Source: CALXCT01 sp964422185
GTDB lineage: Bacteria > Bacillota > Clostridia > Oscillospirales > Oscillospiraceae
Reading direction: 5' to 3'
Length of the DNA stretch: 36,111 nucleotides
NCBI GenBank assembly: GCA_964422185.1
Contig: CAYRAG010000015.1
Span: forward strand, 1 to 36,111
A model generated the notes under the pieces. That model was not told the DNA's origin and made no database searches. It was given only the letters and a program-made list of their open reading frames with translations. The translations under genes and the position numbers were made by a program. Below, piece after piece: positions 15,545 to 23,123 of the stretch. Numbering within the stretch: the stretch's first letter is position 1; every line of letters begins with the position of its first letter.

Positions 15545-16359
15545 TGGGTAAGAAAGCTTTTGTATTTGATATCGCCAAGTGCAGCGGCTGCTACTGCTGC
15601 CAGCTGTCCTGCAAGGACGAGCACTGCGGCAACGACTGGACCCCCTACGCCAGGCCCCAGCCCGACATCGGCCAGTTCTGGATCAAGGTCAAGGACTACG
15701 AGAACGGCTCCGCGCCCAAGGTGAAAGTTCACTATATTCCGGAGATGTGCAACCACTGCGCCAGGCCCGCCTGCGTGGCCGCCGCGAAGGACGGCGCCGT
15801 CTATCAGCGGGACGACGGCCTGGTCATCATCGACCCGGAGAAGTCCGTGGGCCAGAAGCAGATCGCGGAGGCCTGCCCCTACGGCGCCATCTACTGGAAC
15901 GAGGAGCTGAACATCCCCCAGAAGTGCACCGGCTGCGCCCACCTGCTGGACAACGGCTACGCCAAGCCCCGCTGCGTGGAGAACTGCCCCACCGAGGCGC
16001 TGGTCTTCGGCGATGAGGACGACCTGCAGGATCTGATTGTGGGCGCCACCGTCATGCAGCCTGAGACCGGTCTGGGCCCCCGGGTGTACTACCGGAACAT
16101 CCCCGGCCAGTTCATCGCCGGCACCGTGTACGACCCCGAGACGAAAGAAGTCATCATCGGCGCCCGCTGCCGCGCCATCACCGGCGGCAAGCTGATCATC
16201 GTCAACACCGACGAGTACGGCGACTTCTGGTTCAAGGATCTGGCCGTGGGCGTGTACGATGTGTACATCGAGGCCAAGGGCTACAAGACCAGGGCTTTCA
16301 CCGGCCTGCACACCACGGAGTGCATTAACCTTGGCGACATCGCCATGGAAAAGGAATAA
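15544..16359 (+). CDS. Four-cluster ferredoxin-type electron-transfer subunit, transhydroxylase (AthS)-like
   Basis: The 271-residue protein starts at an ATG that overlaps the molybdoenzyme stop and has AAGGAGG in front. The first about 190 residues hold ferredoxin-like cysteine groups: a KCSGC-YCC-QLSC set at the N-terminus, MCNHCARPAC, ACPYG, KCTGC and RCVENCPT, enough for several 4Fe-4S clusters. The last about 75 residues (from GTVYDPET to NLGDI) form a beta-rich transthyretin/Cna-B-like domain. The same tail is present, as I recall, on the small subunit of Pelobacter transhydroxylase and is not found on common DmsB/PhsB subunits. No membrane anchor subunit is encoded nearby, supporting a soluble two-subunit enzyme. 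Confidence 0.9.
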   Translation: MGKKAFVFDIAKCSGCYCCQLSCKDEHCGNDWTPYARPQPDIGQFWIKVKDYENGSAPKVKVHYIPEMCNHCARPACVAAAKDGAVYQRDDGLVIIDPEKSVGQKQIAEACPYGAIYWNEELNIPQKCTGCAHLLDNGYAKPRCVENCPTEALVFGDEDDLQDLIVGATVMQPETGLGPRVYYRNIPGQFIAGTVYDPETKEVIIGARCRAITGGKLIIVNTDEYGDFWFKDLAVGVYDVYIEAKGYKTRAFTGLHTTECINLGDIAMEKE

Positions 16360-16388
16360 TCGAATCATTCCCGTTTCCCGGGATCGGA

Positions 16389-16436
16389 AGAGAACCGGAG
16401 GCCGGTACCCCGGTACTCCGGTTCTCTTTCCCTTTT
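16389..16436 (+). terminator. Intra-cluster terminator or attenuator after the Fe-S subunit gene
   Basis: A perfect 12-bp stem, AGAGAACCGGAG (16389-16400) with CTCCGGTTCTCT (16416-16427), is followed by TTCCCTTTTC. It would end part of the transcript after the two enzyme subunits, so they are made in excess of the downstream genes. No new promoter is visible before 16466. Confidence 0.7.
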
Positions 16437-16465
16437 CGGATTCTCTTTGAGGAGGTTTGGAACCA

Positions 16466-16870
16466 ATGGAAGAAAAAGAGGTCAATCAGCGCATTCTGGA
16501 CTTTATCCACGAGTGCGGCGTGTTCTACTACGCCACGGTGGATCACGGCAAGGCGCGGGTGCGCCCGTTCGGCTTTGCCATGATTCTGGACGATAAGCTC
16601 TACTTCGGCATGGGCGACTACAAGCGCAGCTACAAGGAGACCGTGGAGAACCCGTATGTGGAGATCTGCGCCTGCAAGGGCACGGAGTGGATCCGCGTCC
16701 GGGGAAAGGCGGTCTTCGACTTCTCCGTCAACGACCGCATTTTCGAGCAGGTGGATTTCCTCCGGGAGAAGTACGGGCCCGGCACCCCGCTCACCCACGC
16801 TCCCTTCTATCTGGAGGAGATGGAGGCGGACTACAATACCATGGACGGCACCTGCGAGAAATGGATCTGA
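16466..16870 (+). CDS. Pyridoxamine 5'-phosphate oxidase-like FMN-binding protein
   Basis: This 134-residue split-barrel protein has the family pattern FYYATVDHGKARVRPFGFAMILDDKLYFGMGDYKRSY near the N-terminus, then NPYVEICA and the strand WIRVRGKAVF. Members bind FMN or F420-like cofactors, heme or pyridoxal phosphate, and many are reductases of small molecules. The start ATG at 16466 has GAGGAGGT 9 nt upstream; a TTG nine bases earlier overlaps that site and is rejected. It lies between the molybdoenzyme genes and the bicupin gene, so it may be an accessory reductase or a flavin donor. The specific role is unknown. Confidence 0.85.
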   Translation: MEEKEVNQRILDFIHECGVFYYATVDHGKARVRPFGFAMILDDKLYFGMGDYKRSYKETVENPYVEICACKGTEWIRVRGKAVFDFSVNDRIFEQVDFLREKYGPGTPLTHAPFYLEEMEADYNTMDGTCEKWI

Positions 16871-16911
16871 CCGCGGATAACACAACATCACAAATTTCAG
16901 GAGGGTCTGAT

Positions 16912-17742
16912 ATGGCCAAATATCCCGCTCTGCCCGGCGAGGGCAAACCCGCTGACCTGGGCTTCGTCCCCAGCACCGCCTTTGTCAACGCCGTGTGGAT
17001 GGACGAGTCCGTCATCCCCGGATGCATGTTCAACCACGCGTCCTGGATCCGCCAGGACTGCACCTGCCCCGGTCTCATCAAACACGAGTCGGACGCGCTG
17101 CTCATGTTCATCGGCGGCGATGTGGACAACTACGAGACGCTCAACGCGGAGATTGAGCTGCGCATTGAGAACGACACCCTGCACCTGACGAACACCTGCT
17201 TTGTCTTTATCCCGGCCGGAACCGCCTACGGCGACATGGTCGTGCACAACCTCAGGCGGCCGGTGTTCTACTACGCGCTCCACCTGAACACCTCCGTGTA
17301 CCAGGCGGTTCCCGCGCAGGCCACCGCGCCCGCGGGCACCTGGGCCAACCAGGCGGTGGAGAAGTACGCGCCTGTGGACGGCCACATTCCGGAGGCGCCT
17401 GAGGGCTTCCTGGACTTCCTGCTGTGGATTGACGGCCAGAAGCTGCCCGGCGCGCCCTACATGGAGGCGGTCTGGTTCAAGTCCGCCAACGACACCGGCC
17501 CGGAGGGCCATGTCCACGACTTTGACGAGATCATCGGCTTCATCGGCTCCGATCCGGATCACCCCGAGGATCTGGGCGCCACCGTCCAGTTTGCCGTCGG
17601 GGACCGCATTGTCACCACGGATAAGAGCACCCTGTTCTATGTGCCCCGCGGCACCCACCACAGCCCCATCGTCCTGCCTGAGCTGCACCGGCCGCTGTTC
17701 CACTTCTCCGGCGGCAACGGCGGCGACTATGTCCGCAAATAG
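16912..17742 (+). CDS. Bicupin protein with one intact metal site
   Basis: The 276-residue protein has two cupin halves. The C-terminal half has a full cupin metal motif, HVHDFDE (His200, His202, Glu206) with YVPRGTHH (His249/250). The N-terminal half has matching elements, HESDALLMFIGGD and FVFIPAGTAYGD, but lacks the HxH pair and has Tyr in place of the last His, so it is probably structural. No function is assigned to this exact type that I can recall with certainty. In a ring-modifying pathway a metal-dependent hydrolase, isomerase, lyase or ring-fission step would fit. Start ATG at 16912 follows AGGAGGG. It is soluble and has no signal peptide. Confidence 0.8.
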   Translation: MAKYPALPGEGKPADLGFVPSTAFVNAVWMDESVIPGCMFNHASWIRQDCTCPGLIKHESDALLMFIGGDVDNYETLNAEIELRIENDTLHLTNTCFVFIPAGTAYGDMVVHNLRRPVFYYALHLNTSVYQAVPAQATAPAGTWANQAVEKYAPVDGHIPEAPEGFLDFLLWIDGQKLPGAPYMEAVWFKSANDTGPEGHVHDFDEIIGFIGSDPDHPEDLGATVQFAVGDRIVTTDKSTLFYVPRGTHHSPIVLPELHRPLFHFSGGNGGDYVRK

Positions 17743-17781
17743 CCACGCAGCCCCGCGGGCCGCGCTCAGGAGGTTGATCTC

Positions 17782-18750
17782 ATGCTGAACGAAACCTGCA
17801 TCAACTGCTTTCTGACGCTCGCTCACACGCTGAACTTCACAAAGACGGCCAGCATCATGTCTTTCTCCCAGCAGGCCGTCAGCCAGATGATCTCCCGCAT
17901 GGAGAACGACCTGGGCGTGCAGCTGTTTGTCCGGAGCAACCACCATGTGGCCATCACCCCGGTGGGCAGGGAGTTCTACGAGTTCTTCTCCCGCTACCAG
18001 GATGAGTTCCACAGCCTGTGCGCCCGGGCGAAGGCGCGGTACACCGAGATGCCCTGCTCGTTCAATGTGGGGTATCAGAACTGGATCGACCACGGGGTGG
18101 AGGCGAAGATCGCCTTTGAGGACATCCGCACCGTCGCCCCGAAACTGGATATCTTCGTGTCCCGCCGCAGCCCGAGTATGCTGACGCAGGGCCTGCTCAA
18201 CCAGGAGCTGGACATGGCGGTAATGTACGGCCGCTTCGCGCCCAGCCTCAACGAGATCCGCATCTCGAAGCTCATGGAGGTGGAGCTGGTTCTTCTGGTC
18301 TCCTCCAATGACCCCAGGGCGGTGGACGGCGCGTCCTATACCGACTTTCTCGAGGATCCCTTTATTGTGGATCTGTTCGAGGACGAGGCCGCCTCGGCCG
18401 CCCGGCGCCGGGTGAAAAACGAGATCGCCCTGGTGGGTCTCAAACCCCGGGAGGTCATCACCATGCGGGACCGGGAGGCGGTCTATACCACAGTGGAGCT
18501 GGGCAACGGCATCGCCGTGTCCAGCAACATCGCCCGGGTGGTGCGCAGCTACAATATCAAAGCCTATCCCACCGGAGTAAAGGAAAATCTGGTGTGCGCC
18601 TGGCACTGGATGGACGGAAACGAGCTGCTGGAGCAGTATGTCCAGTGTCTGCAGAACGCGTACCGCAAAACCGGCCGCGCACCCCAGAAAGCCGCCTCCG
18701 GCAGGGGCCACAAAGCCGGATCCGACCCGTCTCCCAAAGAGACGGTCTGA
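17782..18750 (+). CDS. LysR-family transcriptional regulator inside the cluster
   Basis: The 322-residue protein has an N-terminal winged helix (residues about 3-62, with TKTASIMSFSQQAVSQMISRMENDLG as the helix-turn-helix) and a type 2 periplasmic-fold effector domain from about 90 to 295. A polar, Lys/Pro-rich tail follows. It is transcribed with the cluster, not divergently, so it would report on its own operon. The likely effector is the substrate or an intermediate, and the likely sites are the dyad and repeats upstream of 12698; both are inference. The ATG at 17782 has AGGAGG upstream. Confidence 0.9.
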   Translation: MLNETCINCFLTLAHTLNFTKTASIMSFSQQAVSQMISRMENDLGVQLFVRSNHHVAITPVGREFYEFFSRYQDEFHSLCARAKARYTEMPCSFNVGYQNWIDHGVEAKIAFEDIRTVAPKLDIFVSRRSPSMLTQGLLNQELDMAVMYGRFAPSLNEIRISKLMEVELVLLVSSNDPRAVDGASYTDFLEDPFIVDLFEDEAASAARRRVKNEIALVGLKPREVITMRDREAVYTTVELGNGIAVSSNIARVVRSYNIKAYPTGVKENLVCAWHWMDGNELLEQYVQCLQNAYRKTGRAPQKAASGRGHKAGSDPSPKETV

Positions 18751-18857
18751 CGCGTTTTCTCCGGGACCGGCGCGCCGGCTCCCGCCCTTTCCGCGGGGCG
18801 CTTCCCCCGCGCAGCGGCTGAAGCAGGCCGCTTCCAAGCAAGGAGGAACAAATTCCC

Positions 18858-20090
18858 ATGAGTACCCTGAATGACAAGTCAAGCGGCATGAACGCGAGGA
18901 AGGTCATCATCTTCCTGGCTTTCGCCATCGCGTTTGCCGCGCCCAACTATTCCCAGTACCAGTTCTCGCCGCTGGGCAGCCAGATTATCGAGTTGTACAA
19001 TCTGACCCCCGTGCAGTTCAACTCCATCTTCACCGCGCCCATGCTCCCCGCGATCTTCACCAGCCTGATCTGCGGCATGCTGGTGGACCGGTTCGGCTAT
19101 AAGCCGGTTATCGGCATCTCCGTGCTGCTCACTTTCGCGGGCGCGTGGATGCGCGTGTTCGCCACGGGCTACGCCGTGATGTACATCGCCATGATCCTCA
19201 TCGGCTTCTCCGCCGGCTTCCTGTCCAGCAACTCCTCCAAGATCCTCAGCCAGCTCTTCGGGGCGGAGAAGGTCAGCGTCATGATGGGCCTGGTGCTGAC
19301 GCTGTCCACCTGCGGCCTCGTGCTGAGCATGTCCACCACCACCATGCTCGGATCCATCCGCACCGCGTTCGTCGTCGCGGGTGTGGTGTGCACGGTGGGC
19401 CTTGTGCTCTGGTTTGTGGTCATGCCCAACATCAAGCCCAGCAAGACCGCCGCGGCGGAGGATGAGAAAGCGCCCTCCCTGGGCGAGGCGCTGCGGGTCG
19501 TCCTCAGGAACCCCTATGTCTGGCTGTCCGGTCTGGCCCTGTTCTGCGTCAACGGCGCCATGACCGGCATGGGCTCCATGGTGCCCAACGCCCTGACGGA
19601 AGTCCGGGGCGTCTCCCCCGTGGACGCCGGCGTGGTGGGCGCGTTCCTGATGGTCGGCAACCTGCTGGGGAGCCTGTTCACCCCCACCATCTCCCTGAAG
19701 ACCGGAAAGTTCCGCCTGGTGATGATGATCTGCGGCCTGATCAGCGTCTTCGGCTGCTCGTTTGCCTGGCGGGCGCCCATCGGGATCCCCCTGTACCTGG
19801 CCATGATCGTCACCGGCTACACTTTCGGCAGCGGCATGGCGCAGTTCCTGTCCGTCGCCGTACAGCTGCCCGGCGTCGGCCCCGTCTACGCGGGCACCGC
19901 CGGCGGCCTGATCGCCACCCTGGAGCTGCTGGGCGGCGTCGTTCTGCCCACCTACATCGCCTCCGGCATCGCGGGCAGCAACTACACCCTGTACTTCATC
20001 ATCATCGGCCTGTCCTCCATCATCTGGATCGTCAGCGCCTTCTTCCTTCCCAAATCTCTGGACGGCAAACCCGCCAAAGCCGGGAAATAA
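18858..20090 (+). CDS. MFS transporter of the molybdoenzyme cluster
   Basis: This 410-residue membrane protein has about twelve hydrophobic segments and the MFS loop motif GMLVDRFGYKPV between segments 2 and 3 (about residue 75-87). A central cytoplasmic loop contains the KPSKTAAAEDEK stretch. The start ATG at 18858 has AAGGAGGA 12 nt ahead. It follows the LysR gene by 107 nt, a stretch with a 12-bp GC palindrome (CCGGCGCGCCGG) and no clear promoter. From context it probably imports the aromatic or cyclic substrate, or exports an end product. The sequence does not tell which. Confidence 0.88.
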   Translation: MSTLNDKSSGMNARKVIIFLAFAIAFAAPNYSQYQFSPLGSQIIELYNLTPVQFNSIFTAPMLPAIFTSLICGMLVDRFGYKPVIGISVLLTFAGAWMRVFATGYAVMYIAMILIGFSAGFLSSNSSKILSQLFGAEKVSVMMGLVLTLSTCGLVLSMSTTTMLGSIRTAFVVAGVVCTVGLVLWFVVMPNIKPSKTAAAEDEKAPSLGEALRVVLRNPYVWLSGLALFCVNGAMTGMGSMVPNALTEVRGVSPVDAGVVGAFLMVGNLLGSLFTPTISLKTGKFRLVMMICGLISVFGCSFAWRAPIGIPLYLAMIVTGYTFGSGMAQFLSVAVQLPGVGPVYAGTAGGLIATLELLGGVVLPTYIASGIAGSNYTLYFIIIGLSSIIWIVSAFFLPKSLDGKPAKAGK

Positions 20091-20113
20091 CGCGGTGACG
20101 CAGAAAGGAGCGC

Positions 20114-20152
20114 GTGCCTGAGCGCACGCACGGTATCATATGTTTCAGTTGA
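20114..20152 (+). CDS. Possible 12-codon leader peptide overlapping the OYE paralogue 2 start
   Basis: AAAGGAG (20104-20110) precedes a GTG at 20114 that opens a 12-codon frame ending at TGA 20150-20152, across the ATG at 20140. The same stretch can fold as GCGTGC (20112-20117) with GCACGC (20124-20129), which would bring the Shine-Dalgarno sequence close to the ATG. Either reading explains why the flavoprotein gene lacks a normally spaced site. Low confidence as a translated peptide. Confidence 0.25.
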   Translation: MPERTHGIICFS

Positions 20153-22113
20153 AATATCCCCATCTGTTCCAGCCCATCGTTCTGGGCAAAACACTGTTTC
20201 AAAACCGCCTGTTCTGCTCCCCCACCGGGTCTCAGAACCTGCTGGACGGCAAGTACCCCACGGCGGACACCATCGCCTACTACACCCGCAAGGCCATGGG
20301 CGGCGCCGCCACCGCCTGCGTCGGGGAGTGCATGGTGGACAGCGTGCACGGCCGCGGCGGCCCCAACCACATCCCCCTGGATGACCCGGAGAGCGAGTAC
20401 TATGTCTCGAAGCTGTGCCAGAGCATCAGCCGCTACGGCGCGGTGCCCGTGGCGGAACTGCAGCACGCCGGCATGTTCTCCAACAACTCCCGGGAGGCGG
20501 GCAACGCCATCTACGCGCCGGTGGAGCGGGAGATCGTCGGCGGCGTCGTCCACGCGGACGAGCACGATATCGTACCCGAGATGCCGGAGGAGGTCATCCT
20601 GCAGACCATCGAGGCGTACGCCAACGCGGCGGCTTTCGCCAAACACTGCGGTTTCGGCATGGTGCTGATCCACGGCGGCCACGGCTGGATGATCTCCCAG
20701 TTCCTCTCCCCCATGATCAACACCAGAAAGGATCAGTGGGGCGGCAGCTTTGAAAACCGCATGCGCCTGCCGCTGGCCATCTGCAAACGGATCAAGGAGA
20801 AGTGCGGCGCCGGGTTCCCCATCGAGTTCCGCATGAGCGGCGATGAGTGCAACCCCGCCGGCTACGACTTTGAGGAGGGCAAGCGCATCGCCGTGGCGCT
20901 GGACGGCCATGTGGATCTGATCCATGTCTCCACCGGCCACCACGAGGTTCGGGACGCGTTTACCCGCACCCATCCCAGCATGTTCGACCCGGACGGCGTC
21001 AACGCGCACTACGCCGCGGATATCAAGAAACTGGTGAAGACCCCCGTCGCCACGGTGGGCGCGTTCACCGACCCCGCCATGATGGAGGAGATCATCGCCT
21101 CCGGACAGGCGGATGTGGTGGAGGTGGCCCGCGGCCTCATCGCGGATCCCGATCTGCCCCGGAAAGCCCGTGCGGGGAAGGACGAGGACATCCGGCAGTG
21201 CCTGCGCTGCTTCACCTGCTTCTCCAATGAGCTGTCCAACCGCCACATCATCTGCGCCGTGAACCCGGAGATCGGCAACGAGGCGGAGTTCATGGAGCCC
21301 CGGCCCGCTCTGGTGAAAAAGAAGGTTCTGGTGGCCGGGGGCGGCATCGGCGGCATGCAGGCCGCCATCGACGCGGCGAAAGCCGGCCATCAGGTCACGC
21401 TGTGCGAGAAGTCAGACCGTCTGGGCGGCACCCTGCTGTGCGAGGAGGGCGTCCCCTTCAAGCAGAAGCTCAGCCGCTACCTGAAACAGCAGGCCCGGCT
21501 CACGGCGGAGGCCGGCGTGGACATCCGGCTCAATACCGCCGTCACGCCGGAACTGGCGCAGTCCCTGGCGCCGGATGTGATCATCGCCGCGCTGGGCGCC
21601 CGGCCGGCCAAACCGCCGGTGCCCGGCATTGACGGCCCCATCTCCGCCGGCGCGGAGGAGATCTACTACCACCCGGAGAGAGCGGGTCAGCGGGTCATCA
21701 TCCTGGGCGGCGGCCTGGTGGGCATGGAGCTGAGTCTGTATCTGGCCGGTCTGGGCCGCCAGGTCACCATCGTGGAGATGCTGCCGGAGCTGAACAACGG
21801 CGGCAACGACCTGCACCAGATCGCCCTGGATCAGCAGCTGCGCGACCGCAAGGTCACCATCCACCTGTCCGCCAGAGCGCTGGAGATCACGGACAGGGGG
21901 CTGTCTGTGGAGCTGTCGGACGGCTCCCGGCCGTTCCTGGAGGCGGACACCGTCATCTACGCCACCGGCCAGCGCCCCCTGTGGGACGAGGCCAGAGCCC
22001 TCAGCGGCTGCGCACCTGAGTTCTACCAGCTGGGCGACTGCGTCACCCCGAAGAACATCTACGCCGCCACCCAGGCGGCCGCCAATATTGTGCGCAACAT
22101 CGGCAGAATGTGA
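20140..22113 (+). CDS. OYE-type NADH:flavin oxidoreductase with Fe-S and FAD domains (paralogue 2)
   Basis: The 657-residue enzyme has the same three-part plan as paralogue 1: an FMN barrel, a cluster C354-x2-C357-x2-C360-x11-C372, and a FAD/NAD module with GGGIGG and GGGLVG. The barrel reads HGGHGW (178-183), so Trp sits at the usual Tyr donor position, and HHEV is kept (His267-268). A THPSMF motif after it is shared with paralogues 1 and 4, which marks them as one subfamily. It probably reduces an enone or enoate C=C bond in the cytoplasm. It lies between the MFS and SDR genes in the same transcript. The Shine-Dalgarno sequence is 29 nt from the ATG, with a small hairpin between. Confidence 0.9.
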   Translation: MFQLKYPHLFQPIVLGKTLFQNRLFCSPTGSQNLLDGKYPTADTIAYYTRKAMGGAATACVGECMVDSVHGRGGPNHIPLDDPESEYYVSKLCQSISRYGAVPVAELQHAGMFSNNSREAGNAIYAPVEREIVGGVVHADEHDIVPEMPEEVILQTIEAYANAAAFAKHCGFGMVLIHGGHGWMISQFLSPMINTRKDQWGGSFENRMRLPLAICKRIKEKCGAGFPIEFRMSGDECNPAGYDFEEGKRIAVALDGHVDLIHVSTGHHEVRDAFTRTHPSMFDPDGVNAHYAADIKKLVKTPVATVGAFTDPAMMEEIIASGQADVVEVARGLIADPDLPRKARAGKDEDIRQCLRCFTCFSNELSNRHIICAVNPEIGNEAEFMEPRPALVKKKVLVAGGGIGGMQAAIDAAKAGHQVTLCEKSDRLGGTLLCEEGVPFKQKLSRYLKQQARLTAEAGVDIRLNTAVTPELAQSLAPDVIIAALGARPAKPPVPGIDGPISAGAEEIYYHPERAGQRVIILGGGLVGMELSLYLAGLGRQVTIVEMLPELNNGGNDLHQIALDQQLRDRKVTIHLSARALEITDRGLSVELSDGSRPFLEADTVIYATGQRPLWDEARALSGCAPEFYQLGDCVTPKNIYAATQAAANIVRNIGRM

Positions 22114-22153
22114 GACCACCCCAACTTTCTATTATCACAGGAGGAATGCAATC

Positions 22154-22966
22154 ATGTCCATCGTAAAACTCCCGCCCATCACCTCCATGACGGACGCGTT
22201 CAGCGTCAAGGGCTACAATGTCGTCGTCACCGGAGGAAACCGCGGCATCGGCAAGGGCATCGCCACCGCGTTCGCGCAGTCCGGCGCCAATGTGGCCATT
22301 CTGTGCCGCAACTACGAGGGCGGCTGCGCCGTCGCCCAGGATCTGGCGCAGTACGGCACCCGCACCACCTGCATCCAGGTGGACATCTCCGACCTGGAGA
22401 GCGTCCGGAACGCGGAGAAGCAGGTCTTCCAGTTCTTTGACCACCTGGATGTCCTGGTCAACAACGCCGGCGTGGCCACCACCACCCCGTTCCTGGCGGA
22501 AAAGGGCCTGGACGAGTGGCACCGCGTGCTGGACACCGACTTAAACGGCGTGGCCAACATGGTCTACTGCTTCGCGCCCCACATGGTGGAGGCCGGTCTG
22601 GGCGGCAGCATCATCAACACCTCCTCCGTGGGCGGCCAGCGGGTCGGCGGCGCCAAGGAGCATCCCAACGCCCCCTATCACGCCGCGAAAGCCGGCCTGG
22701 ATCACTTCTGCCGCTACCTGGCCATTGAGCTGGGCGACGCCGGCATCCGCGTGAACAACATCGCCCCCGGCCCCTTCCACTCCGATCTGGACGCGGATCT
22801 GCCCGCCAGCTTCATCGAGAGCGTCGGCAGGGACATGCCCATGCACCGCTTCGGCGAGCCCATCGAGCTGGGCGCCTACGCCGTGTTCCTGGCCTCCCCC
22901 GCCGCCCGGATGATCACCGGATCCATCTGCGTGGCGGACGGCGGTCTGATGTGTTCCAACGGCTGA
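22154..22966 (+). CDS. Short-chain dehydrogenase/reductase
   Basis: The 270-residue classical SDR has the cofactor loop TGGNRGIG (26-33), NNAG (103-106) and the catalytic set Ser157/158, Tyr175 and Lys179 (YHAAK). A C-terminal GSICVADGG strand is typical of the family. It interconverts a ketone and an alcohol with NAD(P)H. Placement between two OYE enzymes suggests it reduces the saturated ketone left after C=C reduction, as dihydrodaidzein reductase follows daidzein reductase in equol formation; phloroglucinol reductase-like activity is another option. The start ATG at 22154 has CAGGAGGA about 8 nt upstream, which selects it over upstream codons in the same frame. Confidence 0.92.
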   Translation: MSIVKLPPITSMTDAFSVKGYNVVVTGGNRGIGKGIATAFAQSGANVAILCRNYEGGCAVAQDLAQYGTRTTCIQVDISDLESVRNAEKQVFQFFDHLDVLVNNAGVATTTPFLAEKGLDEWHRVLDTDLNGVANMVYCFAPHMVEAGLGGSIINTSSVGGQRVGGAKEHPNAPYHAAKAGLDHFCRYLAIELGDAGIRVNNIAPGPFHSDLDADLPASFIESVGRDMPMHRFGEPIELGAYAVFLASPAARMITGSICVADGGLMCSNG

Positions 22967-23067
22967 GGCCAGATTCTCAGCCGGGCGGAAAGTTCCGGAG
23001 TCTGTCCGGCCCTCCCTCAGGCCGCCCCGGCCCGGGGACTTTCCCAAACCACCGACCCCATACACGC

Positions 23068-23094
23068 GGCGGCGGGGTGATCCACCCCGCCGCC
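23068..23094 (+). other. Strong intercistronic hairpin before OYE paralogue 3
   Basis: GGCGGCGGGGTG (23068-23079) pairs perfectly with CACCCCGCCGCC (23083-23094) around a 3-nt loop. There is no T-run, and it ends about 16 nt before the ribosome-binding site of the next gene. It may protect mRNA ends or tune expression within the cluster. Confidence 0.6.
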
Positions 23095-23123
23095 TTACTC
23101 TGCAAGGGAGGAAAAAACACGCC

